Source of the DNA: Ralstonia pickettii
GTDB taxonomy: Bacteria > Pseudomonadota > Gammaproteobacteria > Burkholderiales > Burkholderiaceae
Assembly: GCF_000607165.1 (NCBI RefSeq)
Contig: NZ_JFZG01000003.1
Coordinates: 372,001-436,000 of the forward strand
DNA length: 64,000 nt
Reading direction: 5' to 3'
How positions within the stretch are numbered: the first letter of the stretch is position 1; each line of letters starts with the position of its first letter. The position numbers were made by a program, and so were the translations under genes. Below, piece by piece: positions 1-8,212 of this stretch. The notes under the pieces were generated by a model, which saw nothing but the letters and a program-made list of their open reading frames with translations, was not told where the DNA came from and made no database searches.

Positions 1-322
1 ATCCGCGCCCGCTGCACCAAAAAAAAGCAGCCGGCACGAACGGCGTCTGCTGGCGGGTTCATGCCCTCTAATTAGCAGGGTGCCAGTCAGAATAGCGTCT
101 GCTATCGTTCCCGACAATATACGGTGTCAGCATCATGCCAAATAAGAATGTTCAGCACCTGTGCGGTTCCATGGGACCGACGCGGGGCGGGCAACGGGGA
201 AAACAGCAAGTCGTCTGGCCCTCGCAGGCCAAACCTGACTCGTAGACACGGGGTGAGCGGATTCTCCCCTTGTCTTTTCGAGTTGGCGATCCGGCGACAT
301 GGCTTCGGCGTTGATGCGCAAG

Positions 323-350
323 CCCTCACCAAGAAGCTTATTGGTGAGGG
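323..350. repeat. Perfect 10-bp inverted repeat (hairpin)
   Basis: CCCTCACCAA at 323-332 and TTGGTGAGGG at 341-350 are exact reverse complements around an 8-base loop holding AAGCTT. An A-rich run follows on the + strand, so neither strand has the U-tract expected right after an intrinsic terminator stem. Confidence 0.7.
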
Positions 351-412
351 AAAAATAAAAAGAGTTGTACCTTTTTTGAAGAACGGGGAAGAGTCTTCAT
401 GCGCTCGACCAA

Positions 413-435
413 CCCCAAGCCCGGGGGGCTTGGGG
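413..435. repeat. Perfect 10-bp inverted repeat, 3-nt loop
   Basis: CCCCAAGCCC at 413-422 pairs exactly with GGGCTTGGGG at 426-435 across a GGG loop. No U-tract follows on either strand. It lies 63 bases after the hairpin at 323-350. Confidence 0.7.
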
Positions 436-546
436 CGGCGCTTGCGTTCTTGGCTTTGGTTAACGGCGCGCAGCAGCCGCGGTCAGGTTATTCCATTAAG
501 AAAAAGAATAATCAATACGTCCGTTTTGATTTAGCGCCCGACTACT

Positions 547-996
547 ATGGATTTGATTTGCAAGGTAAGGTTGTACCAAGATCGTGGACGCTATTTTGCG
601 GTGTTGGTCGCACCGGACACGATGTGCTCCAGCACAGGGCGAAACGCAGCTGAAGCTCTAACAAATCTAGGCCGGTCTATGGCCGAGAATCCTGTCCCTC
701 AACCGGTCGATTTCTCGACAGAGTCGAAGGAGCGCAAGAGCGCTAATCAGGTTGGCGGGGTCACGCCCGCTCCTCGCGAATTTCCCCGCGCCATGCCTAC
801 CGTAAAACGTCTTCTCAACGAGCGTTTCGGCAAGGCCACCTTGCGTGAACTTTCAGAAAAGCTGGGTTTGGACGACGTCACTCCGCAACTGCTGTCGTCT
901 TCCATCGCGGGCAACGGGGCGAAGCGCGTTCGTCTGGCCATTGCCAAGGCGCTTGGAGAGGATCCCAATGCGCTTTGGCCGATGGCGCGGCACTAA
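547..996 (+). CDS. Hypothetical protein with C-terminal Ner/Nlp-like helix-turn-helix
   Basis: A 149-residue protein I cannot assign to a named family. Its last ~60 residues (about 88-147) carry TLRELSEKLGL, a serine-rich turn, RLAIAKALGEDPNALWP and a short tail. This resembles the Ner/Nlp phage-type DNA-binding fold, where an 'IA.ALG..P..LWP' ending is typical. The first ~45 residues faintly resemble a HicB-like fold (YFAVLV, then EALTNLGRSM), but no HicA toxin gene is next to it. The start at 547 is the first ATG after an in-frame stop at 532; no good ribosome site is visible. It sits alone between sparsely coding DNA and tRNA-Ser, so a phage or island origin is plausible but inferred. Confidence 0.55.
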   Translation: MDLICKVRLYQDRGRYFAVLVAPDTMCSSTGRNAAEALTNLGRSMAENPVPQPVDFSTESKERKSANQVGGVTPAPREFPRAMPTVKRLLNERFGKATLRELSEKLGLDDVTPQLLSSSIAGNGAKRVRLAIAKALGEDPNALWPMARH

Positions 997-1110
997 CACG
1001 GCACGCGCTATTGAAGACCCGAAACTGGAAAAAGCGAAAATGCCCGCGGAACGGCGCTGTTAATCGACGCGGCGAGAGAAATTGGGAGTGCCTTGTAGCA
1101 AGGCAAGGAC

Positions 1111-1200
1111 TGGCGGAAGCGGTGAGATTCGAACTCACGGATGGGTCACCCCATCGGCAGTTTTCAAGACTGCTGCCTTAAACCACTCGGCCACGCTTCC
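1111..1200 (-). tRNA. tRNA-Ser (anticodon UGA)
   Basis: Read on the minus strand, this 90-nt RNA begins GGAAGCG, ends CGCTTCC-G-CCA, and has a long variable arm as expected for a class II serine tRNA. The T-arm sequence GTTCGAATC and the anticodon loop CTTGAAA (anticodon TGA) are clear. CCA is encoded. It lies 74 bases downstream of hemW on the same strand; a TACAAT box at 1236-1241 could be its own -10, or it could be read from upstream. Confidence 0.95.
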
Positions 1201-1274
1201 TTCGTGCTGCGCTGCTCGTTGCGAGCAAGGGCGCCATTGTAACGGCACCTGGCGCAACTTGGCACCGGTTACCG

Positions 1275-2543
1275 TCAGTTTTCGTCGTCAGCCAAGAACA
1301 ATTCCTGCAAATCATTGAGGAATCGCTGGCCCAGCTCGGTCGGGCGGATGGCGACATGGTCGCGTTTCAGCAGGCCGCGCTGCTCGGCGGTATCGAGTTC
1401 ACGCTCGATGGAGCGCAGCGGCAGGCCCGTGCGTTCCTGGAACAGCGTGACCGGGAAACCGTCCGTCAGTCGCAGCGCGTTGAGCATGAATTCGAACGGC
1501 AGGTCAGCGGCGTCGACTTCGCGCTGCTCCTGCATCACCGCCGCGCCGCCGGCCGTCTCGGCCTGACGCAGATACGTGTCCGGATGCTTGTGTCGCATCT
1601 CGCGGATGACCCGGTGCGGAAAGCTCAGCTTGCCGTGCGCGCCTGGGCCGATGCCGAGGTAATCGCCGAATTGCCAGTAGTTCAGGTTGTGCTTGCAGCG
1701 CTTGCCCGCCTTGGCATACGCCGATACCTCGTAATGCTCGTAGCCCGCCGCAGCCAGCCGCGCGTGAATCCAGTCCTGCATCGCAAACGCCGTGTCGTCA
1801 TCCGGCAGCGCGGGCGGGTACTTGGCGAAGTACGTGTTGGGCTCCAGCGTCAGGTGGTACAGCGACACGTGGTTCGTATCGAACGACAGCGCGGCCTCCA
1901 CATCGGCCTCGCATTCGGCGAGTGTCTGACCCGGCAGGGCGAACATCAAGTCCAGGTTGATGTTGTCGAAATGCGCGCGGGCGATGTCGATTGCGGCGCG
2001 CGCTTCAGCGGCACTGTGGATGCGGCCAAGCGCCTGTAGGTGTGCGTCGTTGAAGCTCTGGACGCCGATCGACAGGCGGTTCACGCCGCTGGCGCGGTAG
2101 CTGCGGAAGCGTTCTGCCTCAAACGTGCCCGGGTTGGCTTCCATCGTGATTTCGGCGTCGGCGTCGACCGGCAGCAGCATGCGGATGTCCGACAGCAGAC
2201 GGTCCAGCCCTTGCGCCGACAACAAGCTGGGCGTGCCGCCACCGATGAAGATCGTGTGCACATGCCGGCCCCACACCATCGGCAGCGCGGCCTCCAAATC
2301 CTGCCGCACGGCAGCCAGAAAGCGCTCTTCCGGGATGCCCCGTTCCGGCTCTGCATGCGAGTTGAAATCGCAGTACGGGCACTTGCGTACGCACCACGGC
2401 ACGTGCACGTACAAGGACAGCGGCGGCGAAGCCGGCAGGCTGATCTTGCCCGGCTGCAGGAAGACGGAGGTGACCTTGTCACCGGTCTCAGCGGCAGTTG
2501 CGGAGGGCGCCTTGGCTGCGCCGGCGGGGTGAATCGGGATCAT
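1275..2543 (-). CDS. hemW: HemW-like radical SAM protein (haem chaperone)
   Basis: A 422-residue HemN/HemW-family radical SAM protein. The cluster motif CVRKCPYCDF (CxxxCxxC), preceded by LYVHVPWC, binds the 4Fe-4S/SAM centre. IFIGGGTPSLL and the downstream SIGVQSFND and GQT segments are typical of the family. HemW proteins were long annotated as coproporphyrinogen oxidases but lack some HemN residues and act as haem chaperones; I choose HemW because of length and its position next to rdgB. An upstream start at 2585 would be a TTG inside rdgB, so I use the ATG at 2543, 7 bases after the rdgB stop. Likely cotranscribed with rph and rdgB. Confidence 0.93.
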   Translation of the reverse strand: MIPIHPAGAAKAPSATAAETGDKVTSVFLQPGKISLPASPPLSLYVHVPWCVRKCPYCDFNSHAEPERGIPEERFLAAVRQDLEAALPMVWGRHVHTIFIGGGTPSLLSAQGLDRLLSDIRMLLPVDADAEITMEANPGTFEAERFRSYRASGVNRLSIGVQSFNDAHLQALGRIHSAAEARAAIDIARAHFDNINLDLMFALPGQTLAECEADVEAALSFDTNHVSLYHLTLEPNTYFAKYPPALPDDDTAFAMQDWIHARLAAAGYEHYEVSAYAKAGKRCKHNLNYWQFGDYLGIGPGAHGKLSFPHRVIREMRHKHPDTYLRQAETAGGAAVMQEQREVDAADLPFEFMLNALRLTDGFPVTLFQERTGLPLRSIERELDTAEQRGLLKRDHVAIRPTELGQRFLNDLQELFLADDEN

Positions 2544-2550
2544 CGGAACG

Positions 2551-3156
2551 TCAGGCGTTTTCAAAGGTGCGCAGCCGTTCGACAAGCTGCGCGAGGGCTT
2601 GTGCGCGATGGCTCACGCTGTTCTTCTCGGCCTTGGTCAGCTCGGCGGCGGTCTTGCCGAGATCCGGCAGCAGGAAATACGGGTCGTAGCCGAAGCCGCT
2701 GTCGCCGCGCGGTGTGTCGATCACCTCGCCAAACCAGTTACCTTCGGCAATGATCGGCTGCGGGTCATCTGCATGGCGCACGTAGACGAGCACACAAACA
2801 TAGTGTGCGCCGCGATCGGCCTTGCCGGCCAGTTCGCGGACGAGGCGGGCGTTGTTGGCGGCATCCGATTTCGGCCCACCCACCAATTGCGCATAGCGCG
2901 CGGAATACACGCCCGGCGCGCCGCCCAGCGCATGCACGCAGATGCCGGAGTCGTCTGCCAGCGCAGGCAGGCCGGACGCGCGGCTCGCGTGGCGCGCCTT
3001 GGTGAGCGCGTTTTCAACGAACGTCGCATAGGGTTCTTCCGCCTCGGGAATGCCGAGCGCGCCTTGCGGCGTCACGTCGAACCCGAGGGTGCCTAGCAGC
3101 GCGTTGAATTCGACCAGCTTGCCCGCGTTGTTCGATGCGAGAACGATTTTGCGCAT
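2551..3156 (-). CDS. rdgB: RdgB/HAM1 family non-canonical purine NTP pyrophosphatase (XTP/dITP)
   Basis: This 201-residue enzyme hydrolyses dITP, ITP and XTP to the monophosphates and so keeps deaminated purines out of DNA. The N-terminal KIVLASNNAGKLVEF motif, the PYATFVENALTKARH segment, LADDSGICV with the catalytic acidic residues, and GFGYDPYF are all present, and the length is normal. The ATG at 3156 starts just inside the end of rph (stop at 3168), so translation is probably coupled. A GTG 15 bases upstream would add only MTGTA and is less likely. Confidence 0.96.
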   Translation of the reverse strand: MRKIVLASNNAGKLVEFNALLGTLGFDVTPQGALGIPEAEEPYATFVENALTKARHASRASGLPALADDSGICVHALGGAPGVYSARYAQLVGGPKSDAANNARLVRELAGKADRGAHYVCVLVYVRHADDPQPIIAEGNWFGEVIDTPRGDSGFGYDPYFLLPDLGKTAAELTKAEKNSVSHRAQALAQLVERLRTFENA

Positions 3157-3167
3157 GGCAGTGCCGG

Positions 3168-3884
3168 TCACAAGCCCAGCGCCTGCTTCTGCAGGTCGAT
3201 CAGCGTGCGGATGCCTTGGTCGGCCAGGTTCAGTAGTGCATCCATTTCGGAGCGCGAGAACGGCGTGCCTTCCGCAGTGCCTTGCACTTCCACAAAGCCA
3301 CCGCTGCCGGTCATGACGACGTTCATGTCGGTATCGCAGGCGGAGTCTTCAGGGTAGTCCAGGTCGAGCACAGGTACGCCATCGACCACGCCCACCGATA
3401 CGGCGGCGACGAAGTCGCGAACAGGGTTGCCCACCAGCAGGCCCTTTTTGCGCATGACAGAGACGGCGTCATATGCCGCGACGAACGCGCCGGTAATGCT
3501 GGCCGTGCGCGTGCCGCCATCAGCCTGCAGCACGTCGCAGTCGAGATGCAGTGTGTGCTCGCCCAGCGCGCGCAGATCGAACACCGAGCGCATCGCGCGG
3601 CCGATCAGGCGCTGGATCTCCTGCGTACGGCCGGTCTGCTTGCCGCGTGCGGCCTCGCGGTCGGAGCGCGTGTGGGTCGAGCGCGGCAGCATGCCGTATT
3701 CGGCAGTCACCCAGCCCTCGCCGCTGCCTTTCTTGTGGGGCGGCACCTTGGGCAGCACGCTGGCCGTGCAGAGCACTTGCGTGTCGCCAAAGCAGACCAG
3801 CACCGAGCCTTCGGCGTGGCGCGTGAAGTTGCGGGTGAGGGTGACGTGACGGAGTTGATCGGGCTGGCGGCCGCTGGGTCGCAT
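3168..3884 (-). CDS. rph: Ribonuclease PH
   Basis: RNase PH is a phosphorolytic 3'-5' exoribonuclease that trims tRNA precursors. The 238-residue frame starting [14 protein letters not shown] has the family's usual length and start. Diagnostic segments include [19 protein letters not shown] ([12 protein letters not shown]), the [15 protein letters not shown] phosphate/RNA-binding region and the C-terminal [18 protein letters not shown]. The longer upstream open frame is rejected because it adds residues absent from the family. It heads the rph-rdgB-hemW run on the minus strand. Confidence 0.96.
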   Translation of the reverse strand: MRPSGRQPDQLRHVTLTRNFTRHAEGSVLVCFGDTQVLCTASVLPKVPPHKKGSGEGWVTAEYGMLPRSTHTRSDREAARGKQTGRTQEIQRLIGRAMRSVFDLRALGEHTLHLDCDVLQADGGTRTASITGAFVAAYDAVSVMRKKGLLVGNPVRDFVAAVSVGVVDGVPVLDLDYPEDSACDTDMNVVMTGSGGFVEVQGTAEGTPFSRSEMDALLNLADQGIRTLIDLQKQALGL

Positions 3885-3978
3885 GTGGGGTCTCGCTGAA
3901 GAAAACGGATAGCCCGACATGATACCGGCCCGCGCTGCGCTCGGCAGGGCGGGCCGGATAAGCACTGCGCGACGGCGT

Positions 3979-4893
3979 TTAGCGCGTCAGATTGCTGGTC
4001 TTGTCGATGGCGGCGCGGATTTCCGCGATGGAGCGCTCGATTTCCTCTTCCGACATCAGCCCTGATTCGCCTTGCGGCGCGTCCAGGATGGACGTGGTGA
4101 AGGCGTTCAGCGGGAGGGTATCGGTCTGCACCGAATCCTGCGAGGTGGTCACGGCGTCCAGCTCCCACATCATGGAGATGGCGGTGGTGTTGTCTGCGGT
4201 GTCGCCGGCATTGCGCAGCGCCCGGGCAATCAGCTCGGGAATCGCCTGCGTGACCGAGAAGCTGGTGCAGGTATCGACCAGTTCGTCTTCCTCCACGCTG
4301 CCCCACAGACCGTCAGAGCACAGCATGGCAACGTCGCCCGGCTCCAGGTTGACCGGCCCGCCGATGTCGATCAGCGGCAGATTGGGCGAGCCCAGGCAGT
4401 TGTAGATCTTGTTGCGCTCGGGGTGGTGCGCCACCTGCATCGGCAGCACACGGTCTTGTTGCAGCAGGTTCTCGATCTTGGAGTGATCGCGCGTGCGCGT
4501 CACCAGTTCGCCCTTGCGCATCAGATACATGCGCGAATCGCCGGCGTGCGCCCAGTGAAGCGAGCCGCGCTGGGCGAGCGCGCAGACGATGGTCGTGCGT
4601 GGCGCATCGGGCAGGCCGTTCGTCTCTGCATAGCGGTGAATGTCGCGGTGCGCGAGCATGATGCTCTCGTGCAGGAAATCACGCGGATTGCGGATCGACG
4701 GACGTGCGTGGCGCTGGAACTGGCGCGCCATGGTCTGCAGCGCCTGCTGGGCTGCAACTTCGCCCAGGGAATGCCCGCCCAGGCCATCGCACAACACCAT
4801 CAGCATGGCATCACGCGTGAAGCAGTAGCCCATGCGGTCCTGGTTGACGCGTCGCGCGCCTTTTTTGCTTTCCTGATAAACCGAGAATCGCAT
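3979..4893 (-). CDS. PP2C-family serine/threonine protein phosphatase
   Basis: A 304-residue PPM/PP2C phosphatase that removes phosphate from Ser/Thr using two metal ions. Metal-binding motifs are in order: RRVNQDR near residue 17, LCDGLGGH near 35-41, [16 protein letters not shown] and a final DNTTAI. There is no membrane segment or signal peptide, so it should be cytosolic. The start MRFSVYQES is standard for the family. The next gene upstream on the same strand is a Ser/Thr kinase, about 106 bases away, so the two probably form a reversible phosphorylation switch. The ~57-residue tail after the last motif is not recognised. Confidence 0.93.
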   Translation of the reverse strand: MRFSVYQESKKGARRVNQDRMGYCFTRDAMLMVLCDGLGGHSLGEVAAQQALQTMARQFQRHARPSIRNPRDFLHESIMLAHRDIHRYAETNGLPDAPRTTIVCALAQRGSLHWAHAGDSRMYLMRKGELVTRTRDHSKIENLLQQDRVLPMQVAHHPERNKIYNCLGSPNLPLIDIGGPVNLEPGDVAMLCSDGLWGSVEEDELVDTCTSFSVTQAIPELIARALRNAGDTADNTTAISMMWELDAVTTSQDSVQTDTLPLNAFTTSILDAPQGESGLMSEEEIERSIAEIRAAIDKTSNLTR

Positions 4894-4999
4894 TGCGGCT
4901 AGATGAGTATTCGGTGATGGGATGCGGTGCAGCGGCAAGTCCCGCCTGGTGCTGCACCATTTTGAAATCATACTCCGCCTATCGGCGGCGACCCGGCTG

Positions 5000-6025
5000 T
5001 CAACTGTCCCGGCGGCGCAACAGGCGGCTCATGAAACGTGTCGTCAACGCCTCTTTTTCTTCTGGTACCGGGCCACCTTGGGTGACGGCGGTCAGCGCCT
5101 GCAACTCGGTCAGCGCGTTGCTTTCTTCACGCAGTACCTTTTGCAGGCGGAACACGCTTTGCGGGCGCTCTTCCGGCTTCATCTTCAAGCACCAGCCAAC
5201 CAGATCGATCAGGCTGGCCGTATAGACCTTGCGCAAGCGCTCCAGGCCCTCTTCCAGCTTGTCGTCTTTCTCACGCTGCGTGGCTTCCTGAGGCGGCGTG
5301 CCGGCCATGCAGGCATAGATGGTGGCGCCGATGCTGTAGATGTCCGTCCACGGTCCCAGCTCGTTGTGCTTGCGGTACAGCTCAGGTGCGGCAAAGCCCG
5401 GCGTGTACATCGGCTGGAAGCGCGAGGCCTCTGCGGTGAGCGTCTGCCGCGCCGCGCCAAAATCAAGCAGGATCGGCGAAAAGTCTTCGCGCAGGTAAAT
5501 GTTGCCGGGCTTGATGTCGAGGTGCAGCAGCTTGTGGATGTGGACTTCACGCAGCCCACTCATCAGGTCATGGAAGACCTGGCGAATGAAGCGCTCGCGC
5601 AGCATCTTCAGCTTGCCTTGCTGACGCGCGGTGAGGATGTGCTCCTGCAGCGTTTTACCCTGCTCATACGTCATCACCATGTAGACGGTGCCGTTTTCCC
5701 GGAAGAAATTGAGCACGCGCACGATGGCAGGGTGGGAAATCTTGGCCAGCGACCGGCCTTCTTCAAAGAAGTATTTGAGCCCGAGGCGGAATGCGCTCCC
5801 GCTTTCTTCTGGCACGACAGGAATCAATTCGCCCGGCGCACGACGCGCCAGCGAAGACGGCAAATATTCCTTCACGGCCACCGGCGTCCCATGTTCGTCG
5901 GTCGCAAGATAGACGAAGCTGAACCCCCCGCTGGCCAACTTCTTTACAATACGATAATTGGACAGCAAGGTACCAACCGGCAACGGGGCACTGCGTGGCT
6001 GTCCTGAGCCTTTTGACTCTGTCAT
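5000..6025 (-). CDS. Serine/threonine protein kinase (Hanks type)
   Basis: A 341-residue eukaryotic-like kinase. The glycine-rich loop LASGGFSFVYL is at about 30-40, the ATP-anchoring lysine in VAVKEYL at 52, the catalytic loop HLDIKPGN at 168-175 (Asp170) and DFGAAR at 188-193. The HRD arginine is replaced by leucine (HLD), as in RD-minus kinases, so activation-loop control may differ. A conserved region through ~310 completes the kinase fold; there is no transmembrane segment or PASTA repeat, so it is probably soluble. It is transcribed towards the PP2C gene and divergently from yicC. Targets cannot be read from sequence. Confidence 0.92.
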   Translation of the reverse strand: MTESKGSGQPRSAPLPVGTLLSNYRIVKKLASGGFSFVYLATDEHGTPVAVKEYLPSSLARRAPGELIPVVPEESGSAFRLGLKYFFEEGRSLAKISHPAIVRVLNFFRENGTVYMVMTYEQGKTLQEHILTARQQGKLKMLRERFIRQVFHDLMSGLREVHIHKLLHLDIKPGNIYLREDFSPILLDFGAARQTLTAEASRFQPMYTPGFAAPELYRKHNELGPWTDIYSIGATIYACMAGTPPQEATQREKDDKLEEGLERLRKVYTASLIDLVGWCLKMKPEERPQSVFRLQKVLREESNALTELQALTAVTQGGPVPEEKEALTTRFMSRLLRRRDS

Positions 6026-6176
6026 GGGTTTGTGTGGCGAAATGGCTGTCGGATTCTCCCTGACCAGTCCACACGTTGTAAAGCGACAAAAGGTGGGGGA
6101 TTCCCCGCCAATTCCGGGCGTTAAATAACCGCCGCCGGATTTCCTGATTCGACCAAGCACAACACACCACGATTCC

Positions 6177-7112
6177 ATGATCTATAGCATGACCGGCTAC
6201 GGCGTTGCCACACGCCAGGCAGCCTTTACCGATGCCCATGGCGCACCCAGCGGGAGCGTCGCTACTGTTTCGGTCGAGTTCCGCACCGTCAACTCGCGCT
6301 TTCTCGATCTGCTGTTCCGGGCGCCGGAAGAGTGCCGCGCCTTCGAGCCGGCCCTGCGCGAAATGCTGATGAGCGCACTGTCGCGCGGCAAGCTGGAATG
6401 CCGAATCAACCTGCAGCGGCAGGAAGCCGCCAGTGATGTCGCGGCGCTCAATGTGGACCTGCTGCAACAACTTGCCAAGCTGGAGCAGGCGGTCACGCGC
6501 CACCTGCCGGCATCGGGTTCGCTGCGCATGGGCGAAATCCTGCGCTGGCCTGGCGTCCTGGCCGAGCCCCAACTGACGCAAGACGCGCTGCGCGATGCCG
6601 TGATCGAGGCTGCCAAAGAGGCGCTCAAGCAACTTCTGGAATCGCGCCGTCGCGAAGGCGATGCGCTCAAGGCCGTGCTGCTCGACCGTGCTGACGCGAT
6701 GCTGGCCATCGTCGACAAACTCACGCCGATGGTGCCGGTCCTGATCCAGCAGCATCAGGACAAGCTGACCGAACGGCTGCGCGAGGCGTTTGGCCTGGCC
6801 GCACCGGAAGGCACGCCGGCGCTGACGCGCGATGAGCTGACAGAGCGCATCCGCCAGGAAGCCACCGTCTACGGCATCCGCATCGACATCGCCGAAGAAC
6901 TCTCGCGCCTGCAAGCGCACCTGCGTGAGACGCGCCACATCCTGGAGAAGGGCGGCCAGATCGGCAAGCGCCTGGACTTCATGATGCAAGAGCTGAACCG
7001 CGAGGCAAACACGCTTGGCTCAAAGGCCGCCGCGAAGGAGCTGGCCGATGCATCGATGGAACTCAAGCTGCTCATCGAGCAGATGCGCGAGCAGGTCCAG
7101 AACCTCGAATAA
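6177..7112 (+). CDS. yicC: YicC family endoribonuclease
   Basis: A 311-residue YicC protein, recently shown in enterobacteria to be an endoribonuclease. The diagnostic start MIYSMTGYG, the VEFRTVNSRFLDL segment and the C-terminal DUF1732 region (RLDFMMQELNREANTLGSK) are all intact. It is followed by gmk after 22 bases, the classical yicC-gmk arrangement, and is divergent from the Ser/Thr kinase. Start at 6177 matches the family exactly. Confidence 0.95.
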   Translation: MIYSMTGYGVATRQAAFTDAHGAPSGSVATVSVEFRTVNSRFLDLLFRAPEECRAFEPALREMLMSALSRGKLECRINLQRQEAASDVAALNVDLLQQLAKLEQAVTRHLPASGSLRMGEILRWPGVLAEPQLTQDALRDAVIEAAKEALKQLLESRRREGDALKAVLLDRADAMLAIVDKLTPMVPVLIQQHQDKLTERLREAFGLAAPEGTPALTRDELTERIRQEATVYGIRIDIAEELSRLQAHLRETRHILEKGGQIGKRLDFMMQELNREANTLGSKAAAKELADASMELKLLIEQMREQVQNLE

Positions 7113-7134
7113 CTCGAAACAATAGAACTAGAAC

Positions 7135-7800
7135 ATGCCATCCTCTCAAGCGCACTCTGCCGTCGATACGCCCATCGAGAATCATTTTCCGGGCAGCCTG
7201 TTCATGGTCGTGGCGCCGTCGGGCGCCGGTAAGTCGACGCTGGTGAATGCGCTGCTGGCGCAGGATTCGTCGATCCGCCTGTCGGTCTCGGCCACCACGC
7301 GCAAGCCGCGTCCGGGCGAGCAGCACGGCCGCGAATACAACTTCATGACCGTCGAGGAGTTCAAGGCTTGCCGTGATCGCGGCGAATTTCTCGAGTGGGC
7401 CGAGGTGCACGGTAACTACTACGCCACTTCACGCGTGTGGATCGAAGAACAGATGCGTGCTGGCACCGACGTACTGCTCGAGATCGACTGGCAGGGCGCC
7501 CAACAGGTGCACCAGCGCTTTTCCAATGCTGTCGAAATCTTCATCCTGCCGCCATCGCTCACGGCGCTGGAAGAACGTTTGAAGAAGCGCGGTCAGGACG
7601 AGCCCAACGTGATCGTGCGCCGCCTGCTGGCCGCCGGCTCCGAGATGGCGCACGCACCCGAAGCCGACTACGTGATCATCAACGAAGTGTTCGATACCGC
7701 ATTGGCTGAACTGCGCACCGTGGTGCAGGCCACGCGTCTGCGCTTCGGTGCTCAGAAGGCGCGCCACGGTGAGCTGTTCGTCGAGCTGGGCATTCACTGA
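7135..7800 (+). CDS. gmk: Guanylate kinase
   Basis: The enzyme converts GMP and ATP to GDP and ADP. The P-loop [12 protein letters not shown] lies at residues 24-35, followed by the GMP-binding segment [17 protein letters not shown] and the [13 protein letters not shown] region; length 221 is typical with a ~20-residue N-terminal extension. It stands in the conserved yicC-gmk-rpoZ-spoT order. A 7-bp inverted repeat (CGCAATC/GATTGCG) just after the stop is not followed by a clear U-tract. Confidence 0.96.
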   Translation: MPSSQAHSAVDTPIENHFPGSLFMVVAPSGAGKSTLVNALLAQDSSIRLSVSATTRKPRPGEQHGREYNFMTVEEFKACRDRGEFLEWAEVHGNYYATSRVWIEEQMRAGTDVLLEIDWQGAQQVHQRFSNAVEIFILPPSLTALEERLKKRGQDEPNVIVRRLLAAGSEMAHAPEADYVIINEVFDTALAELRTVVQATRLRFGAQKARHGELFVELGIH

Positions 7801-7936
7801 GCAAGCAGCGCAATCGCGTTTTTCGGCGTGATTGCGAAAGTGTGGTAGCGCCCCCGCCCCCGTGCTGTCCGAGGGAAGTGCTGCGCTGCTGCTAAAATAT
7901 CGAGATCAACAAGATTTGCCACCAGGTGGAGTTTTC

Positions 7937-8140
7937 ATGGCGCGTATTACCGTCGAAGATTGCTTGAAACAGATTCCGAATCGCTTCGAACTGGCATTGG
8001 CCGCAACGTACCGCGCCCGTCAGTTGGTGCAGGGCCACACGCCCAAGGTCGATGCCAAGGACAAGCCGACCGTGACCGCATTGCGCGAAATCGCATCCGG
8101 CCAGGTTGGTATCGAGATGCTCAAGAAGGTTCCGTCCTGA
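7937..8140 (+). CDS. rpoZ: RNA polymerase omega subunit
   Basis: The 67-residue omega subunit assists RNA polymerase assembly and forms part of a ppGpp-binding site. [26 protein letters not shown] and [13 protein letters not shown] are the standard omega segments. The start is fixed by AGGTGGAG seven bases upstream of ATG 7937; a longer in-frame start at 7832 has no homologous residues. A TAAAAT box at 7890-7895 may be a -10 element. It precedes spoT, matching omega's link to (p)ppGpp. Confidence 0.95.
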   Translation: MARITVEDCLKQIPNRFELALAATYRARQLVQGHTPKVDAKDKPTVTALREIASGQVGIEMLKKVPS

Positions 8141-8150
8141 GCTGACACGC

Positions 8151-8170
8151 ATTACCTGGCATTACCTGGC
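8151..8170. repeat. Tandem duplication of a 10-bp unit
   Basis: ATTACCTGGC is repeated exactly twice in the 72-base gap between rpoZ and spoT. It looks like a small slippage duplication; no function is evident. Confidence 0.8.
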
Positions 8171-8212
8171 GTGGTACGCTGCCTCGGTCACTGATCGTTC
8201 TCGCGATCTTTC

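Larger units (their letters stand above)
1..546. other. Sparsely coding 5' end of the window
   Basis: I see no convincing gene here. The open frames are short, mutually overlapping and unlike proteins I know. The DNA is locally A/T-rich (for example around 350-370 and 495-520), unlike the GC-rich neighbours, and holds two perfect hairpins (323-350 and 413-435). A 9-base direct repeat (gcgtctgct) occurs near 42 and 94. It may be decayed mobile DNA lying left of the tRNA-Ser, but no integrase or transposase remnant is visible. Confidence 0.4.

Noticed and set aside
124..534. 136-residue open frame
   Set aside because: Low-complexity basic translation, no homology, overlapping frames and no ribosome site.
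547..996. HicB antitoxin
   Set aside because: Only a weak resemblance in the first 45 residues and no HicA next to it; the C-terminal HTH is a better clue.
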